NCBI GenBank assembly: GCA_903868125.1
Contig: CAIPUE010000049.1
Span: 1 to 64,000, forward strand
Source: an uncultured bacterium
Lineage (GTDB): Bacteria > Cyanobacteriota > Vampirovibrionia > Gastranaerophilales > Gastranaerophilaceae
Direction of reading: 5' to 3'
DNA: 64,000 nucleotides
Of this stretch, positions 18,111-27,088 are shown in pieces. Made by a program: the position numbers and the translations under genes. Under the pieces are notes generated by a model that was given only the letters and a program-made list of their open reading frames with translations, was not told the DNA's origin and searched no databases. The first letter of the stretch is position 1. Every line of letters starts with the position of its first letter.

Positions 18111-18262
18111 GAAAAATCCAAAAAATGACAGTTTTTGAGATTTTTCAAGTCCGACCTTGGAAGTGCTCGCGCCCATACCAGCTGCGGGATAGCCGGTGGT
18201 ATGGGTGCGAGCCGGACAAGTGAGATTGCGAGAAAAATTCCCAATTTTTCCGCAAGCTCACT
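18111..18262. ncRNA. Block of three consecutive stem-loops (candidate structured RNA or palindromic DNA element)
   Basis: Stem-loop 1 (18111-18146) pairs GAAAAATC-CAAAAA with TTTTTG-GATTTTTC. Stem-loop 2 (18149-18217) pairs GTCCG with CGGAC and then GCTCGCGCCCATACCA with TGGTATGGGTGCGAGC, with one mismatch. Stem-loop 3 (18219-18262) pairs AGTGAG, TTGCG and AATTTTTC over a CCC loop. A TATAAT box at 18272-18277 follows, so the block lies upstream of the promoter of the next gene and is not its leader. It does not match SRP, RNase P, tmRNA or any riboswitch I know. A REP-like DNA role is possible, since the core of stem-loop 3 recurs at 47445 and 42893. Confidence 0.45.
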
Positions 18263-18301
18263 GTGAAACTGTATAATTATTCAAAAAGGAGAAAATGAGA
18301 A

Positions 18302-18802
18302 ATGAGAATTATAAAAATTGCTAATAATCAACCAACAGGCACAAATCCGCCGATAAGCAACCAAAGCCAACCCGCTTTTAAAATGAAGTTTTCAGAAAAA
18401 CCTTATCAAGTGCAAGAGTTGACAGACTTTTTGTCCAGATTTAATACGCATTCATCTCAGATAATGAACGAATTAGAAAAGCTTAAAGTTTGGCTTGCTG
18501 ATCTAACAATAAACGACAACCATCCTGTGTTAAGTATAAAACCCAAAGGAATCAAGGGGGTTAATGGCAATGTAACAGTAACTTTTACGGTACCGAGCGG
18601 GCGTGAAATCTCAGAAACTATACTTACTGAACAACTTACAGCAAGTGCGTCGCCTCAGCAGATTGCTGTAACAATTAAAGGTGTAATCCAAGACTGTTTT
18701 GACAAAGTAGCAGGCAAAGCACCAACATTAGATAGAAGAAATGATACAATTGTAGATAATTGGGTAAATGATTTTATAAAAGGAATGAACGAACAAGCCT
18801 AA
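18302..18802 (+). CDS. Unknown small protein with PAFKMKF N-terminal motif, 166 aa
   Basis: I do not recognise a family. The N-terminus is a polar Asn/Pro/Gln tail ending SQPAFKMKFSEKPY, similar to the tails on the proteins at 52015 and 44592. The rest looks like one small alpha/beta domain: helix 40-70, strands near GNVTVTFTVPSG, and a C-terminal helix. There is no signal peptide and no membrane segment. AAAGGAGAAAA precedes the start and a TATAAT box lies 25 bp upstream. It is monocistronic. The function is unknown. Confidence 0.75.
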   Translation: MRIIKIANNQPTGTNPPISNQSQPAFKMKFSEKPYQVQELTDFLSRFNTHSSQIMNELEKLKVWLADLTINDNHPVLSIKPKGIKGVNGNVTVTFTVPSGREISETILTEQLTASASPQQIAVTIKGVIQDCFDKVAGKAPTLDRRNDTIVDNWVNDFIKGMNEQA

Positions 18803-18892
18803 TAAAACAAATCATTTAATGATTATGCCGTCTAACATATCTGCCCGACTTACTTTTTGCCTTTTCCTTTTTGCTTCTTCGGGCTTGTTGAC

Positions 18893-18989
18893 GGTGGGTT
18901 AGGGAACCCACCCTACCTTTTCTCGGGGCTTATTGACTGTGCGGTTAAATCCGCACCCTACCGTTCACCGTTCACCGTTTACCGTTTAC
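18893..18989. repeat. Cluster of two palindromes and a 7-bp tandem repeat
   Basis: GGTGGGTTAGGGAACCCACC plus CCTACC lies at 18893-18917. GTGCGGTTAAATCCGCACC plus CTACC lies at 18939-18961. Four copies of CGTTYAC (C,C,T,T) run from 18962 to 18989. All lie in the spacer between the 18302 gene and mutS. Each type recurs elsewhere in the window, always between genes. The stems could act as terminators or mRNA stabilisers. Confidence 0.8.
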
Positions 18990-19005
18990 CCGTCCACTCA
19001 CTCGT

Positions 19006-21597
19006 TCAAAACAAATTCAACTGGGGAACGTTGTCTTCCAATTTGTCCGATTTTGCTGATTTTCTACGGGTGGAGAGGTTGTTTGAAAAATCATTTTGCA
19101 TCTTGAGCATTAAGTCTTGTGAACGGCTGATAACACTGTTTGGCAACCCCGCCATTTTCGCCACCTGTATCCCGTAACTCTTGCTCGCACCGCCTTGAAC
19201 AATTTTTCGCAAAAATTCAATCTCGCCGTTTTCCTCTGAAATTGTTATCCGATAATTTTTAATCTGCGGATAAGTATTAGTCATGACATTGAGTTCATGA
19301 TAATGCGTCGCAAAAATACATCTTGCCCCAATCTTTGTCGCAATAAATTCAGCTACCGCCCAAGCAATCGCAACACCGTCATAAGTGCTTGTGCCACGCC
19401 CGATTTCGTCAAGTAAAATTAAACTTTTTTCACTCGCCGAGTTTAGAATATAAGCCGTTTCAATCATTTCAACCATAAAAGTCGATTGACCTAACGTCAA
19501 ATCGTCACTCGCCCCCACTCGAGTAAAAATCTTGTCAACAAGCCCGATTTTAGCGTAATCGCAAGGAACAAAAGCACCTATTTGCGCCAAGATAGCAATC
19601 AGTGCATTTTGGCGCATAAAAGTAGATTTTCCCGCCATATTAGGACCTGTTAAAATCATAAACTGCGTTTTATCGGAGTTGGAACCTTGATTGTATGCCA
19701 GTTCCAAGTCATTTGAAACGTATTGACCCAACGGTAAAATTTTCTCCAAAACAGGATGGCGTCCGTTTTTGACCAAAAAATCACTGCTTTCATCGACAAT
19801 AGGTTTTGTGTAATTATTTTCAACCGCAACAGTTGCCAAAGAGGTCAAAACGTCTATTTTTGCTATGCAATCTGCTACTTCTCTAATTTTTGTTACGTAT
19901 TCTTTTGAATAATTTTTCAGGTCAGAAAAAAGTTTGTTTTCAAGCTCTCTTGCCTTAAATTGAGCAGAAAGAACGTCATCCTCGTGTTTTTTCAATTCGT
20001 CCGTAATAAATCTTTCAGCACCGGTAAGGGTTTGTTTTCTTACGTAATTATTGGGAATAAGGTTAAGGTTTGAGTTTGTAACCTCAATAAAGAATCCAAA
20101 AACTCTGTTATAACCGACTTTTAAGAATTTACATCCCGTGCGTTCTTTTTCATTTTCTTCAAACTCTTTTAACCATTTTTCACCGCCTGTCAAAAGCTCT
20201 TTGAAGTAATCCAATTCCCCGTTTACGCCAGCTTTTATAACTCCGCCGTCTTTTGTAATAATCGGTGCATCTTCCGAGATTGTTCTGTCTAAAATATTAG
20301 CAAATTCGCTAAGTTCAAGTTCATATTCAGACAATTTTCCAAACGCTTTTATATCAAGTGCTTGCGCTGTTTTAATTATTTCGGGAAGCAAAAATAAAGT
20401 GTCTTTAATACTTAAAAAATCTCTTGGATTAGCTGAATTATTGCTCAATCTGGTCGAAAGCCTTTGAATATCATAAATTTCGCCCAAAATAGTTGCAAAT
20501 TCATTTCTTACACTCGGCTTAAAGAGAAGTTCTTCAATAATATTCTGTCGTTGGATAATTTCAGGCAGGTTTTTTAAAGGTTGACAAATCCAAGATTTTA
20601 AAAGCCTTGCGCCCATATTTGTTTTAGTTTTATCAATAGCCCACAAAAGTGAGCCGTATTTATTTTTCTCGCGCAAAGTTTCGGTCAATTCAAGATTTTT
20701 TCTTGTACTTGAATCAATCATGACGTATTCTGATAATTCATAGGATTCAATTCTATCAAATTTCGGAAAATTTTCTTTCATCGTCTCCCAGATATAGGAA
20801 ACCAAAGCTCCTGATGCTTGAAAGCCGAGCTTGTAATTCTCGTATCCGAAAGAATCGAGGGAGTTGGTTTTAAAAACAGTTTTTAAGTTATTCAAGGCAA
20901 AATTTGTCTCAAAAACATTCGACGGAACTTTTGAGCAGTTATAATTATTTAAAATTTCCTCAGGCAAATCGATTTTTTCTTCCGGTACGATTTGAAAAGG
21001 CATAATTTTTTGCGCAAGCGAAGGTGCTATAATTTCTGAGGGCTTAACCCTTGCAAGTTCAGATAAGACCATACTTAGAGAGGCTTGGGTAGTTTTAAAT
21101 TCGCCTGTTGAAATATCCGTGTAAGCAAACCCATATAAATCAGTCTTTTTATCCTTAACAATTGCGCAAATATAATTATTACTATTTTTTTCAAGTAAAT
21201 TACTTTCCGTAAGAGTTCCTGCGGTAACCAGCCTTACAACGCCTCTTTTAACAATTCCTTTTGCTTCTTTTGGAACTTCCAATTGTTCGCAAATCGCTAC
21301 TTTATAATTTTTTTCAATAAGTTTTTCCAAATAATTATCGATTGACTTTGCAGGAACACCCGCAAGCGGGATTCTCCCTAAAACCTGACCCGCATCACGT
21401 CCCGTGAGGGTTAATTCAAGCTCTCTTGACATGATAACCGCGTCTTCAAAAAATGTTTCGTAAAAATCTCCAAGTCGGTACAATAAAATTACGCCCTGAT
21501 GTTGGCGTTTAATCTCAAGATATTGCTGCATTACGGGCGTTGTATCCCCAATGTTGACATCTAAACTATTTACATGATTGATTTCTGGTTTTGTCAT
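19006..21597 (-). CDS. mutS: DNA mismatch repair protein MutS, 863 aa
   Basis: MutS finds base mismatches after replication and recruits MutL. The mismatch-binding domain shows RLGDFYETFFEDA (the Phe-x-Glu wedge of the family). The ATPase has Walker A GPNMAGKST at 651-659 and Walker B LLDEIGRGTSTYDG, followed by ATHYHEL. Length and domain order are normal. The C-terminus ends VPQLNLF, a typical clamp-binding-like tail. No mutL is in the window. No clear ribosome site is seen at the ATG, and a diverged palindrome of the interspersed family (21623-21646) lies just upstream. Confidence 0.97.
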   Translation of the reverse strand: MTKPEINHVNSLDVNIGDTTPVMQQYLEIKRQHQGVILLYRLGDFYETFFEDAVIMSRELELTLTGRDAGQVLGRIPLAGVPAKSIDNYLEKLIEKNYKVAICEQLEVPKEAKGIVKRGVVRLVTAGTLTESNLLEKNSNNYICAIVKDKKTDLYGFAYTDISTGEFKTTQASLSMVLSELARVKPSEIIAPSLAQKIMPFQIVPEEKIDLPEEILNNYNCSKVPSNVFETNFALNNLKTVFKTNSLDSFGYENYKLGFQASGALVSYIWETMKENFPKFDRIESYELSEYVMIDSSTRKNLELTETLREKNKYGSLLWAIDKTKTNMGARLLKSWICQPLKNLPEIIQRQNIIEELLFKPSVRNEFATILGEIYDIQRLSTRLSNNSANPRDFLSIKDTLFLLPEIIKTAQALDIKAFGKLSEYELELSEFANILDRTISEDAPIITKDGGVIKAGVNGELDYFKELLTGGEKWLKEFEENEKERTGCKFLKVGYNRVFGFFIEVTNSNLNLIPNNYVRKQTLTGAERFITDELKKHEDDVLSAQFKARELENKLFSDLKNYSKEYVTKIREVADCIAKIDVLTSLATVAVENNYTKPIVDESSDFLVKNGRHPVLEKILPLGQYVSNDLELAYNQGSNSDKTQFMILTGPNMAGKSTFMRQNALIAILAQIGAFVPCDYAKIGLVDKIFTRVGASDDLTLGQSTFMVEMIETAYILNSASEKSLILLDEIGRGTSTYDGVAIAWAVAEFIATKIGARCIFATHYHELNVMTNTYPQIKNYRITISEENGEIEFLRKIVQGGASKSYGIQVAKMAGLPNSVISRSQDLMLKMQNDFSNNLSTRRKSAKSDKLEDNVPQLNLF

Positions 21598-21622
21598 CGC
21601 TATACTTATCTTAATTAATATT

Positions 21623-21646
21623 GTCGGGTTGAAAAGCCCAATCTAC
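21623..21646. repeat. Imperfect palindrome of the CTAC-tailed family
   Basis: GTCGGGTTGAAAAGCCC followed by AATCTAC is a decayed relative of the perfect copy at 34209-34232. It lies between the divergent mutS and 21686 genes. Confidence 0.5.
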
Positions 21647-21685
21647 ATAGGAACATGTTAGCGTGAAAGTAGGAGAAATTCAACT

Positions 21686-22288
21686 ATGGGTTGTTTGAAA
21701 AATATTTTTAAAGCTGTAATTATAGTTTTTGCCGTTATAGGGTTTATTTCTATCGGTGGAAAAGATTATTTTGTAAAATTATGGACGGATTTCACAAACC
21801 CGCCTCAAGATGTTATGCTCGAACGGGCTAAAAAAGTCGGAGATTTTTCGCGTGTCGGAGACGAATTTGAAATAGATAAAGCGGCCAGTGCGCTTGGATA
21901 TAACGGAGTTTTGGCAGAACATAAAGCAAGCGGACAAAAAATGGTTGTCGTTGATTCCGGCAGAAAACCGCTATTAACACCTGAAGATTTTAAAGCGGGC
22001 AAAATTGAGGGAAAGTTACAAGATTTAACTAATAAATTCAGGTATTCTGCAATAAATGTTACTGATTTGAAAATAATCAAAAAAGGTCGTATCCGTGCGT
22101 TTGGAAAAGCCGCACCTTACGTAAAATTTAGCGCAAAAATAAGCAAAATCCCCGGTGGCGACGTAGAGGGAGTTATTTCTTCCGTCGAAACAGACTCCGG
22201 TCAAATCAGAGTAATTCTTTCTGTAAATGAAAAGGATAAATATTCACAACTTATAACGGAAGATTTTTTCAAAAAAGTTAGGGAATAA
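21686..22288 (+). CDS. Unknown membrane-anchored protein, 200 aa
   Basis: One N-terminal membrane helix (about 7-26, IFKAVIIVFAVIGFISIGG) is followed by a soluble domain of about 160 residues with alternating strands, for example KMVVVDSG, YVKFSAKIS and IRVILSVN. There is no lipobox. The short cytoplasmic N-terminus suggests an N-in anchor with the domain outside. I do not recognise the family. AGGAG lies 11 nt before the ATG. It is divergent from mutS and convergent with the glycosyltransferase pair, so context gives no function. Confidence 0.75.
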   Translation: MGCLKNIFKAVIIVFAVIGFISIGGKDYFVKLWTDFTNPPQDVMLERAKKVGDFSRVGDEFEIDKAASALGYNGVLAEHKASGQKMVVVDSGRKPLLTPEDFKAGKIEGKLQDLTNKFRYSAINVTDLKIIKKGRIRAFGKAAPYVKFSAKISKIPGGDVEGVISSVETDSGQIRVILSVNEKDKYSQLITEDFFKKVRE

Positions 22289-22292
22289 CTAT

Positions 22293-23171
22293 TTATAGTT
22301 CTATCTTGAATTTATTGAACACTTTTCTAACAATGTTTTGTTTAAATATTGTACAATCTTCGGGTAGAATTCTACTTTTTTCGAAATCAAATTCTAAAAT
22401 TTCTTTTTGAATTTCTTTCAAGTGTTTTTGATTTTCTTTAGTGGTCCCAAGCGCACTTGTGTTGTCATATTTTTTATTTATATCAAGTCTGATTGTTGAC
22501 ATATGATGCATCGCAATTTCTTGGAGTGAAAATAGTTTAAACCTACCGGCGTGAGATAATTTTCTGGTCGGGTCTGTGTAGCAAGGAAAATAATTTTTGC
22601 CGTGGCGTTGTTTTTTAAACTGACTGATTTTTATAACAAATGGAACATAAAAATTGTATAATTCAGCACCCTTTGGAGTAAAAGTATAGCCGCCAACGAT
22701 TTGATTTTCTGGACTTTTCAAATATTCAATAATCCCCACGGCAGACATTTTTATATTATTTAATACTATGTAATTTAGTGCTTCGTTGAATTGGTTTTCG
22801 TCGTAAAATTCGTCTGCATCAATGCTTAAAAAATAGTTGCATCCGCCTTTTTTAGCTAATTTAAGCCCAATATCTCTTTTGTTTTTTTCATTTTGCTGAG
22901 CACTGATTTTTAAATTCGGTTCGTATAAATATAATTCATCAACTAATCCTTCTTTTTTAAGTCTTTCAAGGTTTTCTTTTAAATCAGGGTTTGCAGAATT
23001 TCCAAAATTTGAAGTTGTTTGATAAACAACGCTGATGTGATGAACATTTTTACGAATGGTTCTTATCGAATAAGGCAGAAGTTCCTCACCATCAAAAAGA
23101 TTGTATGATGCACCGAGTGTCATGTTTTTTCTTAATATTTTTGCTAAATTGTTTTTCAATAAAGTTTTCAT
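22293..23171 (-). CDS. Glycosyltransferase-like protein (GT2-type fold), 292 aa
   Basis: The protein has the GT-A pattern: an early segment on extra-cellular sugar-donor type loops (YNLFDGEELLPYSIRTI), then FLSIDADEFYDENQF at about 122-136, where DAD is the metal/nucleotide-sugar site. His- and Arg-rich acceptor-side loops follow (GKNYFPCYTDPTRK, HHMSTIRLD). There is no membrane helix. It starts 2 bp after the stop of the upstream GT2 gene with GGAAAT inside that gene, so the two form a tight pair. The substrate is unknown. Surface polysaccharide or LPS decoration is plausible. Confidence 0.8.
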   Translation of the reverse strand: MKTLLKNNLAKILRKNMTLGASYNLFDGEELLPYSIRTIRKNVHHISVVYQTTSNFGNSANPDLKENLERLKKEGLVDELYLYEPNLKISAQQNEKNKRDIGLKLAKKGGCNYFLSIDADEFYDENQFNEALNYIVLNNIKMSAVGIIEYLKSPENQIVGGYTFTPKGAELYNFYVPFVIKISQFKKQRHGKNYFPCYTDPTRKLSHAGRFKLFSLQEIAMHHMSTIRLDINKKYDNTSALGTTKENQKHLKEIQKEILEFDFEKSRILPEDCTIFKQNIVRKVFNKFKIEL

Positions 23172-23173
23172 TT

Positions 23174-24010
23174 TTATTTCCTTATCGCTTTGAAGATTAT
23201 TAAGTTTAATTTATATTTGTCATGAGAGGTACATAAACCTATTATTTTTTTTATTAACAAGCGGTTGCCAATCCATTTATAAGGTGTTAGAAAGTGTTTT
23301 GACAGAAAATTATTAATAGATATAAAAAATGATATTTTGGAATAATATTTTTTTCTTATATCTTTTCGTTCTTTTTTACAGATTTCTATTGCGTTTGAGG
23401 AAAATCCTCCTTGCTGGTATATTGCGATGGGGAGTTGTAGATATAAAGCAGTTGTTTTGTTTTGCACAAGACATTTTATATTAAAATCCCAGTCGGAACA
23501 TATTTTGTAATCAAGGCAGTAGCCCCCGAATTTTTCGAATAGGCTTTTATGATAGAAAATAACTTGATGACAGATGTTATTTAAAGCGAGAGAAAAATCA
23601 GTTTGAATATTTTCATAAGTCAGAATTTGAGCATTTTTTTTATCTTCTGAAATACATTTAACATCTCCAAATAAAAATTTTATTTCAGGATGTTTGTTTA
23701 AAGCGTTTACAACGCTTATCAAAACCTCGTTATTATAGAATATGTCATTTGCGTTTAGAAATATTATAAAATCGCCGGTTGCGAGTTTAATTCCTTTGTT
23801 CATTGCATCATAAATTCCTTCGTCGGATTCTGAAATAAAATGAGCAATTTTTGCTTTATACTTATTTATAATTTCGAGAGTACCATCGTTAGAGACTCCA
23901 TCGACTACAATAAGTTCAATATTTTCATAGGTTTGATTGAAGACACTTAACAAAGTATCTTCAATCGTGTCTTTTGCATTAAAACAAACCGTAATAATAG
24001 ATATTTTCAT
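23174..24010 (-). CDS. Family 2 glycosyltransferase, 278 aa
   Basis: The protein opens with the classic GT2 nucleotide-sugar domain: MKISIITVCFNAKDTI, then LIVVDGVSNDGTLEII, ISESDEGIYDAMNKGI and GDFIIFLNANDIFY, with a D-x-D-like NAND. This WcaA-like subgroup adds single sugars to lipid-linked or surface glycans at the cytoplasmic membrane face. A TATAAT box ends 6 nt before the ATG and there is no ribosome site, so the transcript of this two-gene unit is probably leaderless. Confidence 0.9.
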   Translation of the reverse strand: MKISIITVCFNAKDTIEDTLLSVFNQTYENIELIVVDGVSNDGTLEIINKYKAKIAHFISESDEGIYDAMNKGIKLATGDFIIFLNANDIFYNNEVLISVVNALNKHPEIKFLFGDVKCISEDKKNAQILTYENIQTDFSLALNNICHQVIFYHKSLFEKFGGYCLDYKICSDWDFNIKCLVQNKTTALYLQLPIAIYQQGGFSSNAIEICKKERKDIRKKYYSKISFFISINNFLSKHFLTPYKWIGNRLLIKKIIGLCTSHDKYKLNLIIFKAIRK

Positions 24011-24016
24011 ATTCGC

Positions 24017-24022
24017 ATTATA
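24017..24022 (-). promoter_or_regulatory. -10 box (TATAAT) 6 nt from GT2 start codon
   Basis: A perfect TATAAT on the minus strand is followed by GCGAAT and then ATG. Transcription should start at the ATG itself. The -35 region is AT-rich without a consensus hexamer. Confidence 0.55.
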
Positions 24023-24127
24023 TTATAAAAATGAATTAACATTTAATTTTATGCTTCTTTAATCAATCTGACTTTACAAATATTTTGCTTTAAAGTAAAA
24101 TAAAACCAAAGAAAGAAATGGTGCCTG

Positions 24128-24853
24128 ATGGAAAATGATTTAAAATATAAAAGAATTTTGTTGAAAATCAGTGGAGAAGCCCTTTTGGGGGATCAGGAGT
24201 TTGGCATTGACCAAAAGCCGCTTGAGATGATTGCTAATGAAGTTAAAAAAGCTCACAACGAAGGTGTAGAAATTGCAATTGTTGTTGGAGGCGGAAATAT
24301 TTTTCGAGGAGTAAAAGGCAGTGCAAAACTCGGGATGGATCAAGCTTCGGGTGATTATGTCGGCATGCTGGCAACCGTCATGAACGCAATTCTTCTTCAA
24401 AGTGCACTAAGAGCAATCGATGTACCTTGCAGAGTCCAATCAGCAATCCAAATGAATCAGGTTGCGGAACCTTATTTAAGGTTTAAAGCCATAAGACATT
24501 TGGAAAAAGGTCGTGTCGTAATTTTTGCGGCAGGAACAGGAAATCCTTTTTTTACAACAGATACAGCAGCAGCACTTCGTGCCTCAGAAATAAACGCAGA
24601 AGTAATGCTTATGGCTAAAAATGGTGTTGATGGGGTTTATACGGATGACCCTAAATTAAATCCTGAGGCAAAAAAATTAGATAGTATAAAATATGATGAT
24701 ATAATTAAAAATGGATTAAAAGTCATGGATACTTCTTCTTGTGCGTTATGTAAACAAAATAATATTCCGATTATTGTTTTTGATTTTCAGGCAAAAGGAA
24801 GTATTTTAGATATTTTACATTCAAAAAGAGTCGGAACATTCGTAGGAGGATAA
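24128..24853 (+). CDS. pyrH: UMP kinase, 241 aa
   Basis: The enzyme phosphorylates UMP to UDP with ATP and works as a hexamer. LLKISGEALLG near the start, IVVGGGNIFRG around 58 and GTGNPFFTTDTAAALRA around 140 are the amino-acid-kinase motifs of bacterial PyrH. The length is standard. It opens the run pyrH-frr-cdsA-rnc-rpe, with frr starting 1 bp after its stop. No strong ribosome site is seen upstream. Confidence 0.97.
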   Translation: MENDLKYKRILLKISGEALLGDQEFGIDQKPLEMIANEVKKAHNEGVEIAIVVGGGNIFRGVKGSAKLGMDQASGDYVGMLATVMNAILLQSALRAIDVPCRVQSAIQMNQVAEPYLRFKAIRHLEKGRVVIFAAGTGNPFFTTDTAAALRASEINAEVMLMAKNGVDGVYTDDPKLNPEAKKLDSIKYDDIIKNGLKVMDTSSCALCKQNNIPIIVFDFQAKGSILDILHSKRVGTFVGG

Positions 24854-24854
24854 A

Positions 24855-25421
24855 ATGTCAGAGGCTATAGAAGAATTATTTTTATTTGGCGAAGAAAAAA
24901 TGGAAAAAGCCCTCAATCAGCTTAAGCGCGAGTTTGGTTCAATACGTTCGGGACGCGCAAATCCCATGATTTTAGATAAAGTTCTTGTGGATTATTATGG
25001 TGCACCTACACAACTTCGTCAAATGTCTCAAGTTACAGTTCAAGACGGCACAACGCTGGTTATTTCTCCTTACGACAAAACAGTAATGAAAGAAATTGAA
25101 AAAGCAATAATAAAAGCGGAAATCGGCGTACCTCCAAATAGTGACGGAATCGTTATAAGACTTGCGTTTCCGCCTTTAACGGAAGAAAGAAGAAGAGCAA
25201 TTACCAAGGATGTCAAAAAACTTGGTGAAGAATCTAAGGTTGCGATAAGAAATATTCGCCGCGACATGGTTGATGATTTGAAAAAACTTGAAAAATCAGA
25301 AAATCTTCCTGAAGATATCGTTAAAGACAATCAAGACGAAATTCAAAAATTAACGGATAAATATACAAGAATTATTGAAGTAGCGGTTGAAGAAAAAGAG
25401 CAAGAGGTATTAACAGTTTAA
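24855..25421 (+). CDS. frr: Ribosome recycling factor, 188 aa
   Basis: With EF-G this factor splits the post-termination ribosome. The sequence shows the family blocks SIRSGRANPMILDKV, YGAPTQLRQMSQV, IRLAFPPLTEERR and RNIRRDMVDDLKK, with the long coiled-coil arms at both ends. The length is normal. AGGAGG precedes the start. The stop overlaps the cdsA start by one base, and pyrH lies just upstream, the usual partner. Confidence 0.97.
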   Translation: MSEAIEELFLFGEEKMEKALNQLKREFGSIRSGRANPMILDKVLVDYYGAPTQLRQMSQVTVQDGTTLVISPYDKTVMKEIEKAIIKAEIGVPPNSDGIVIRLAFPPLTEERRRAITKDVKKLGEESKVAIRNIRRDMVDDLKKLEKSENLPEDIVKDNQDEIQKLTDKYTRIIEVAVEEKEQEVLTV

Positions 25422-26329
25422 TGAATTTGAACTTAAATAAAAATGCAACAAGATTGCTTACGGGTCTCATTATAGGGACAATTGCCCTTTGGTGTTTGAT
25501 TAATGGCGGAATTGCACTTTTATTGCTCATTTCGGTTGTAGTGTATTTAGGTTCTAAAGAATATGTTCAAATCCTCAAAAATAAAGGGTTTTTTCCCAGC
25601 TTAAAAGTAATTTTAATTTCAGATGCGTTTCTTGCTATGTTATCTTATTTTAACAGATTTGATTTGGTTGCTCTGGCGTTTACTTTGTGTTCAATATGGG
25701 CATTTATTTGGGTATTATTTAGAGGGCGTCAGCCATATATAGCAAACGTTTCAACTACTATTTTAGGATTTGTTTACGGCGGATGGTTTCCTCTGCACCT
25801 CTTATTTTTAAGAGGCTTGAATGCGGATAATTATCAGGGATTTTTGAAACTAAACGTTCACAATGACGGATTAGGCTACGTTTTGCTTCTTTTTATAGGC
25901 ATATTATTTACAGATACTGGTTGTTATTATTTTGGGGAAAAATTCGGGAAAAATAAACTGTCTCCAATTATCAGCCCGAAAAAAACCATTGAAGGTGCCA
26001 TAGGCGGTGCTATTTGTGCAGTAATAGGGGTATTAATCATAGGATATTTTATCCATCTTGAATGGTATCAATCTTTAATCTCAGGAATATTGTGTACGAT
26101 TTTCGCCCAAATAGGAGATTTGTCTGAGTCTTTAATTAAACGCGACGCAGGAGTCAAGGACTCTGGAACTTTTTTACCGGGACATGGCGGATTTTTGGAC
26201 AGAACCGACAGTTATGTGCTTACAGTGCCTGTTTTGTTTTATTATTTTAAATATTTTGTAGTCTCAAATCAATTGTGGTTAGATTTTGTTAACTTTATAA
26301 AGGTTTTTTTACATGCAATCGGATTTTAA
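25421..26329 (+). CDS. cdsA: Phosphatidate cytidylyltransferase, 302 aa
   Basis: This integral membrane enzyme makes CDP-diacylglycerol from phosphatidate and CTP for phospholipid synthesis. Multiple membrane helices run through the chain. The family signature SLIKRDAGVKDSG followed by PGHGGFLDRTDS is near the C-terminus. Its start overlaps the last base of frr, and its end overlaps rnc by 17 bp, so expression is tied to the whole operon. Confidence 0.96.
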   Translation: MNLNLNKNATRLLTGLIIGTIALWCLINGGIALLLLISVVVYLGSKEYVQILKNKGFFPSLKVILISDAFLAMLSYFNRFDLVALAFTLCSIWAFIWVLFRGRQPYIANVSTTILGFVYGGWFPLHLLFLRGLNADNYQGFLKLNVHNDGLGYVLLLFIGILFTDTGCYYFGEKFGKNKLSPIISPKKTIEGAIGGAICAVIGVLIIGYFIHLEWYQSLISGILCTIFAQIGDLSESLIKRDAGVKDSGTFLPGHGGFLDRTDSYVLTVPVLFYYFKYFVVSNQLWLDFVNFIKVFLHAIGF

Positions 26330-27029
26330 AGAGAAAATTTTAAAATTAGAGAAAATTTTTCAAATTGAAATTTTAAATAAAGAACTTTTTGCCAAATCGT
26401 TGACCCACGGCTCTTTCACAAGAGAGAATGAAATGGATTCGTTGGGGAATTACGAGCGGTTGGAATTTTTAGGCGATGCTGTTTTAAAATTATGTATTTC
26501 GGATATTTTATATAAAAAATTCCCTGAATATGCAGAAGGTGAATTAACCAAAATCCGCTCAATTGTTGTGTCAGATAATACTTTGTCTAAAATAGCCCAA
26601 AAAATAAAACTCGCACCGATTATGATTTTAGGCAAGCAAGAGGAAAAAATGGGCGGACGCAACCGTTCATCAATTTTAGCCTGCACATTTGAAGCTATTT
26701 TAGGCGCGTATTATCTTGAGGGAAAATTTGAGGAAGTTTCGGCGTTTCTGGCAAAAACTTTTGAAGTATTTATCGAAGAAGTTGACAAGAATTTTGAAAA
26801 ATTCAATGCCAAAGCGATTTTGCAGGAATACACCCAAGCTCAAAACAAGGAAATTCCCTACTACAAAATTGTGAATGAAATTGGACCTCAACATGACAAA
26901 ATTTTTGTTGTCGAGGTGTCTTATATGGATGAAGTTTTGGCTTCGGGCAAAGGCAAAACAAAACGCGAGGCGGAGCAGGCATGTGCTTATGAGGCTTGCG
27001 TAAAACTTGGTGCGATTACGATAGAGTAA
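26313..27029 (+). CDS. rnc: Ribonuclease III, 238 aa
   Basis: The enzyme cuts double-stranded RNA, including rRNA precursors. The catalytic domain has NYERLEFLGDAVLKL near 45-60 and the second acidic cluster in CTFEAILGAYYLEG. A C-terminal dsRNA-binding domain (AILQEYTQAQNKEIPYY to KREAEQACAYEACVKLG) completes it. The length is standard. It begins inside cdsA. rpe follows after 59 bp with its own ribosome site. Confidence 0.97.
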   Translation: MQSDFKEKILKLEKIFQIEILNKELFAKSLTHGSFTRENEMDSLGNYERLEFLGDAVLKLCISDILYKKFPEYAEGELTKIRSIVVSDNTLSKIAQKIKLAPIMILGKQEEKMGGRNRSSILACTFEAILGAYYLEGKFEEVSAFLAKTFEVFIEEVDKNFEKFNAKAILQEYTQAQNKEIPYYKIVNEIGPQHDKIFVVEVSYMDEVLASGKGKTKREAEQACAYEACVKLGAITIE

Positions 27030-27088
27030 ATGGTGAAATGAAAGCAACAAGAATCTTATAACCGAAAAAATAGATATTGAGGTAAAAA

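Noticed and set aside
18111-18262. 6S, SRP or RNase P RNA
   Set aside because: The conserved SRP loop, RNase P cores and the single long 6S bulged helix are not present. Three separate hairpins do not fit.
18962-18989. Possible CRISPR array
   Set aside because: The repeats are 7 bp and contiguous without spacers, and no cas genes are present.
18857-19177. 106-codon plus frame across the repeat cluster into mutS
   Set aside because: It is a translation of palindromes and tandem repeats and overlaps the conserved mutS 3' end.
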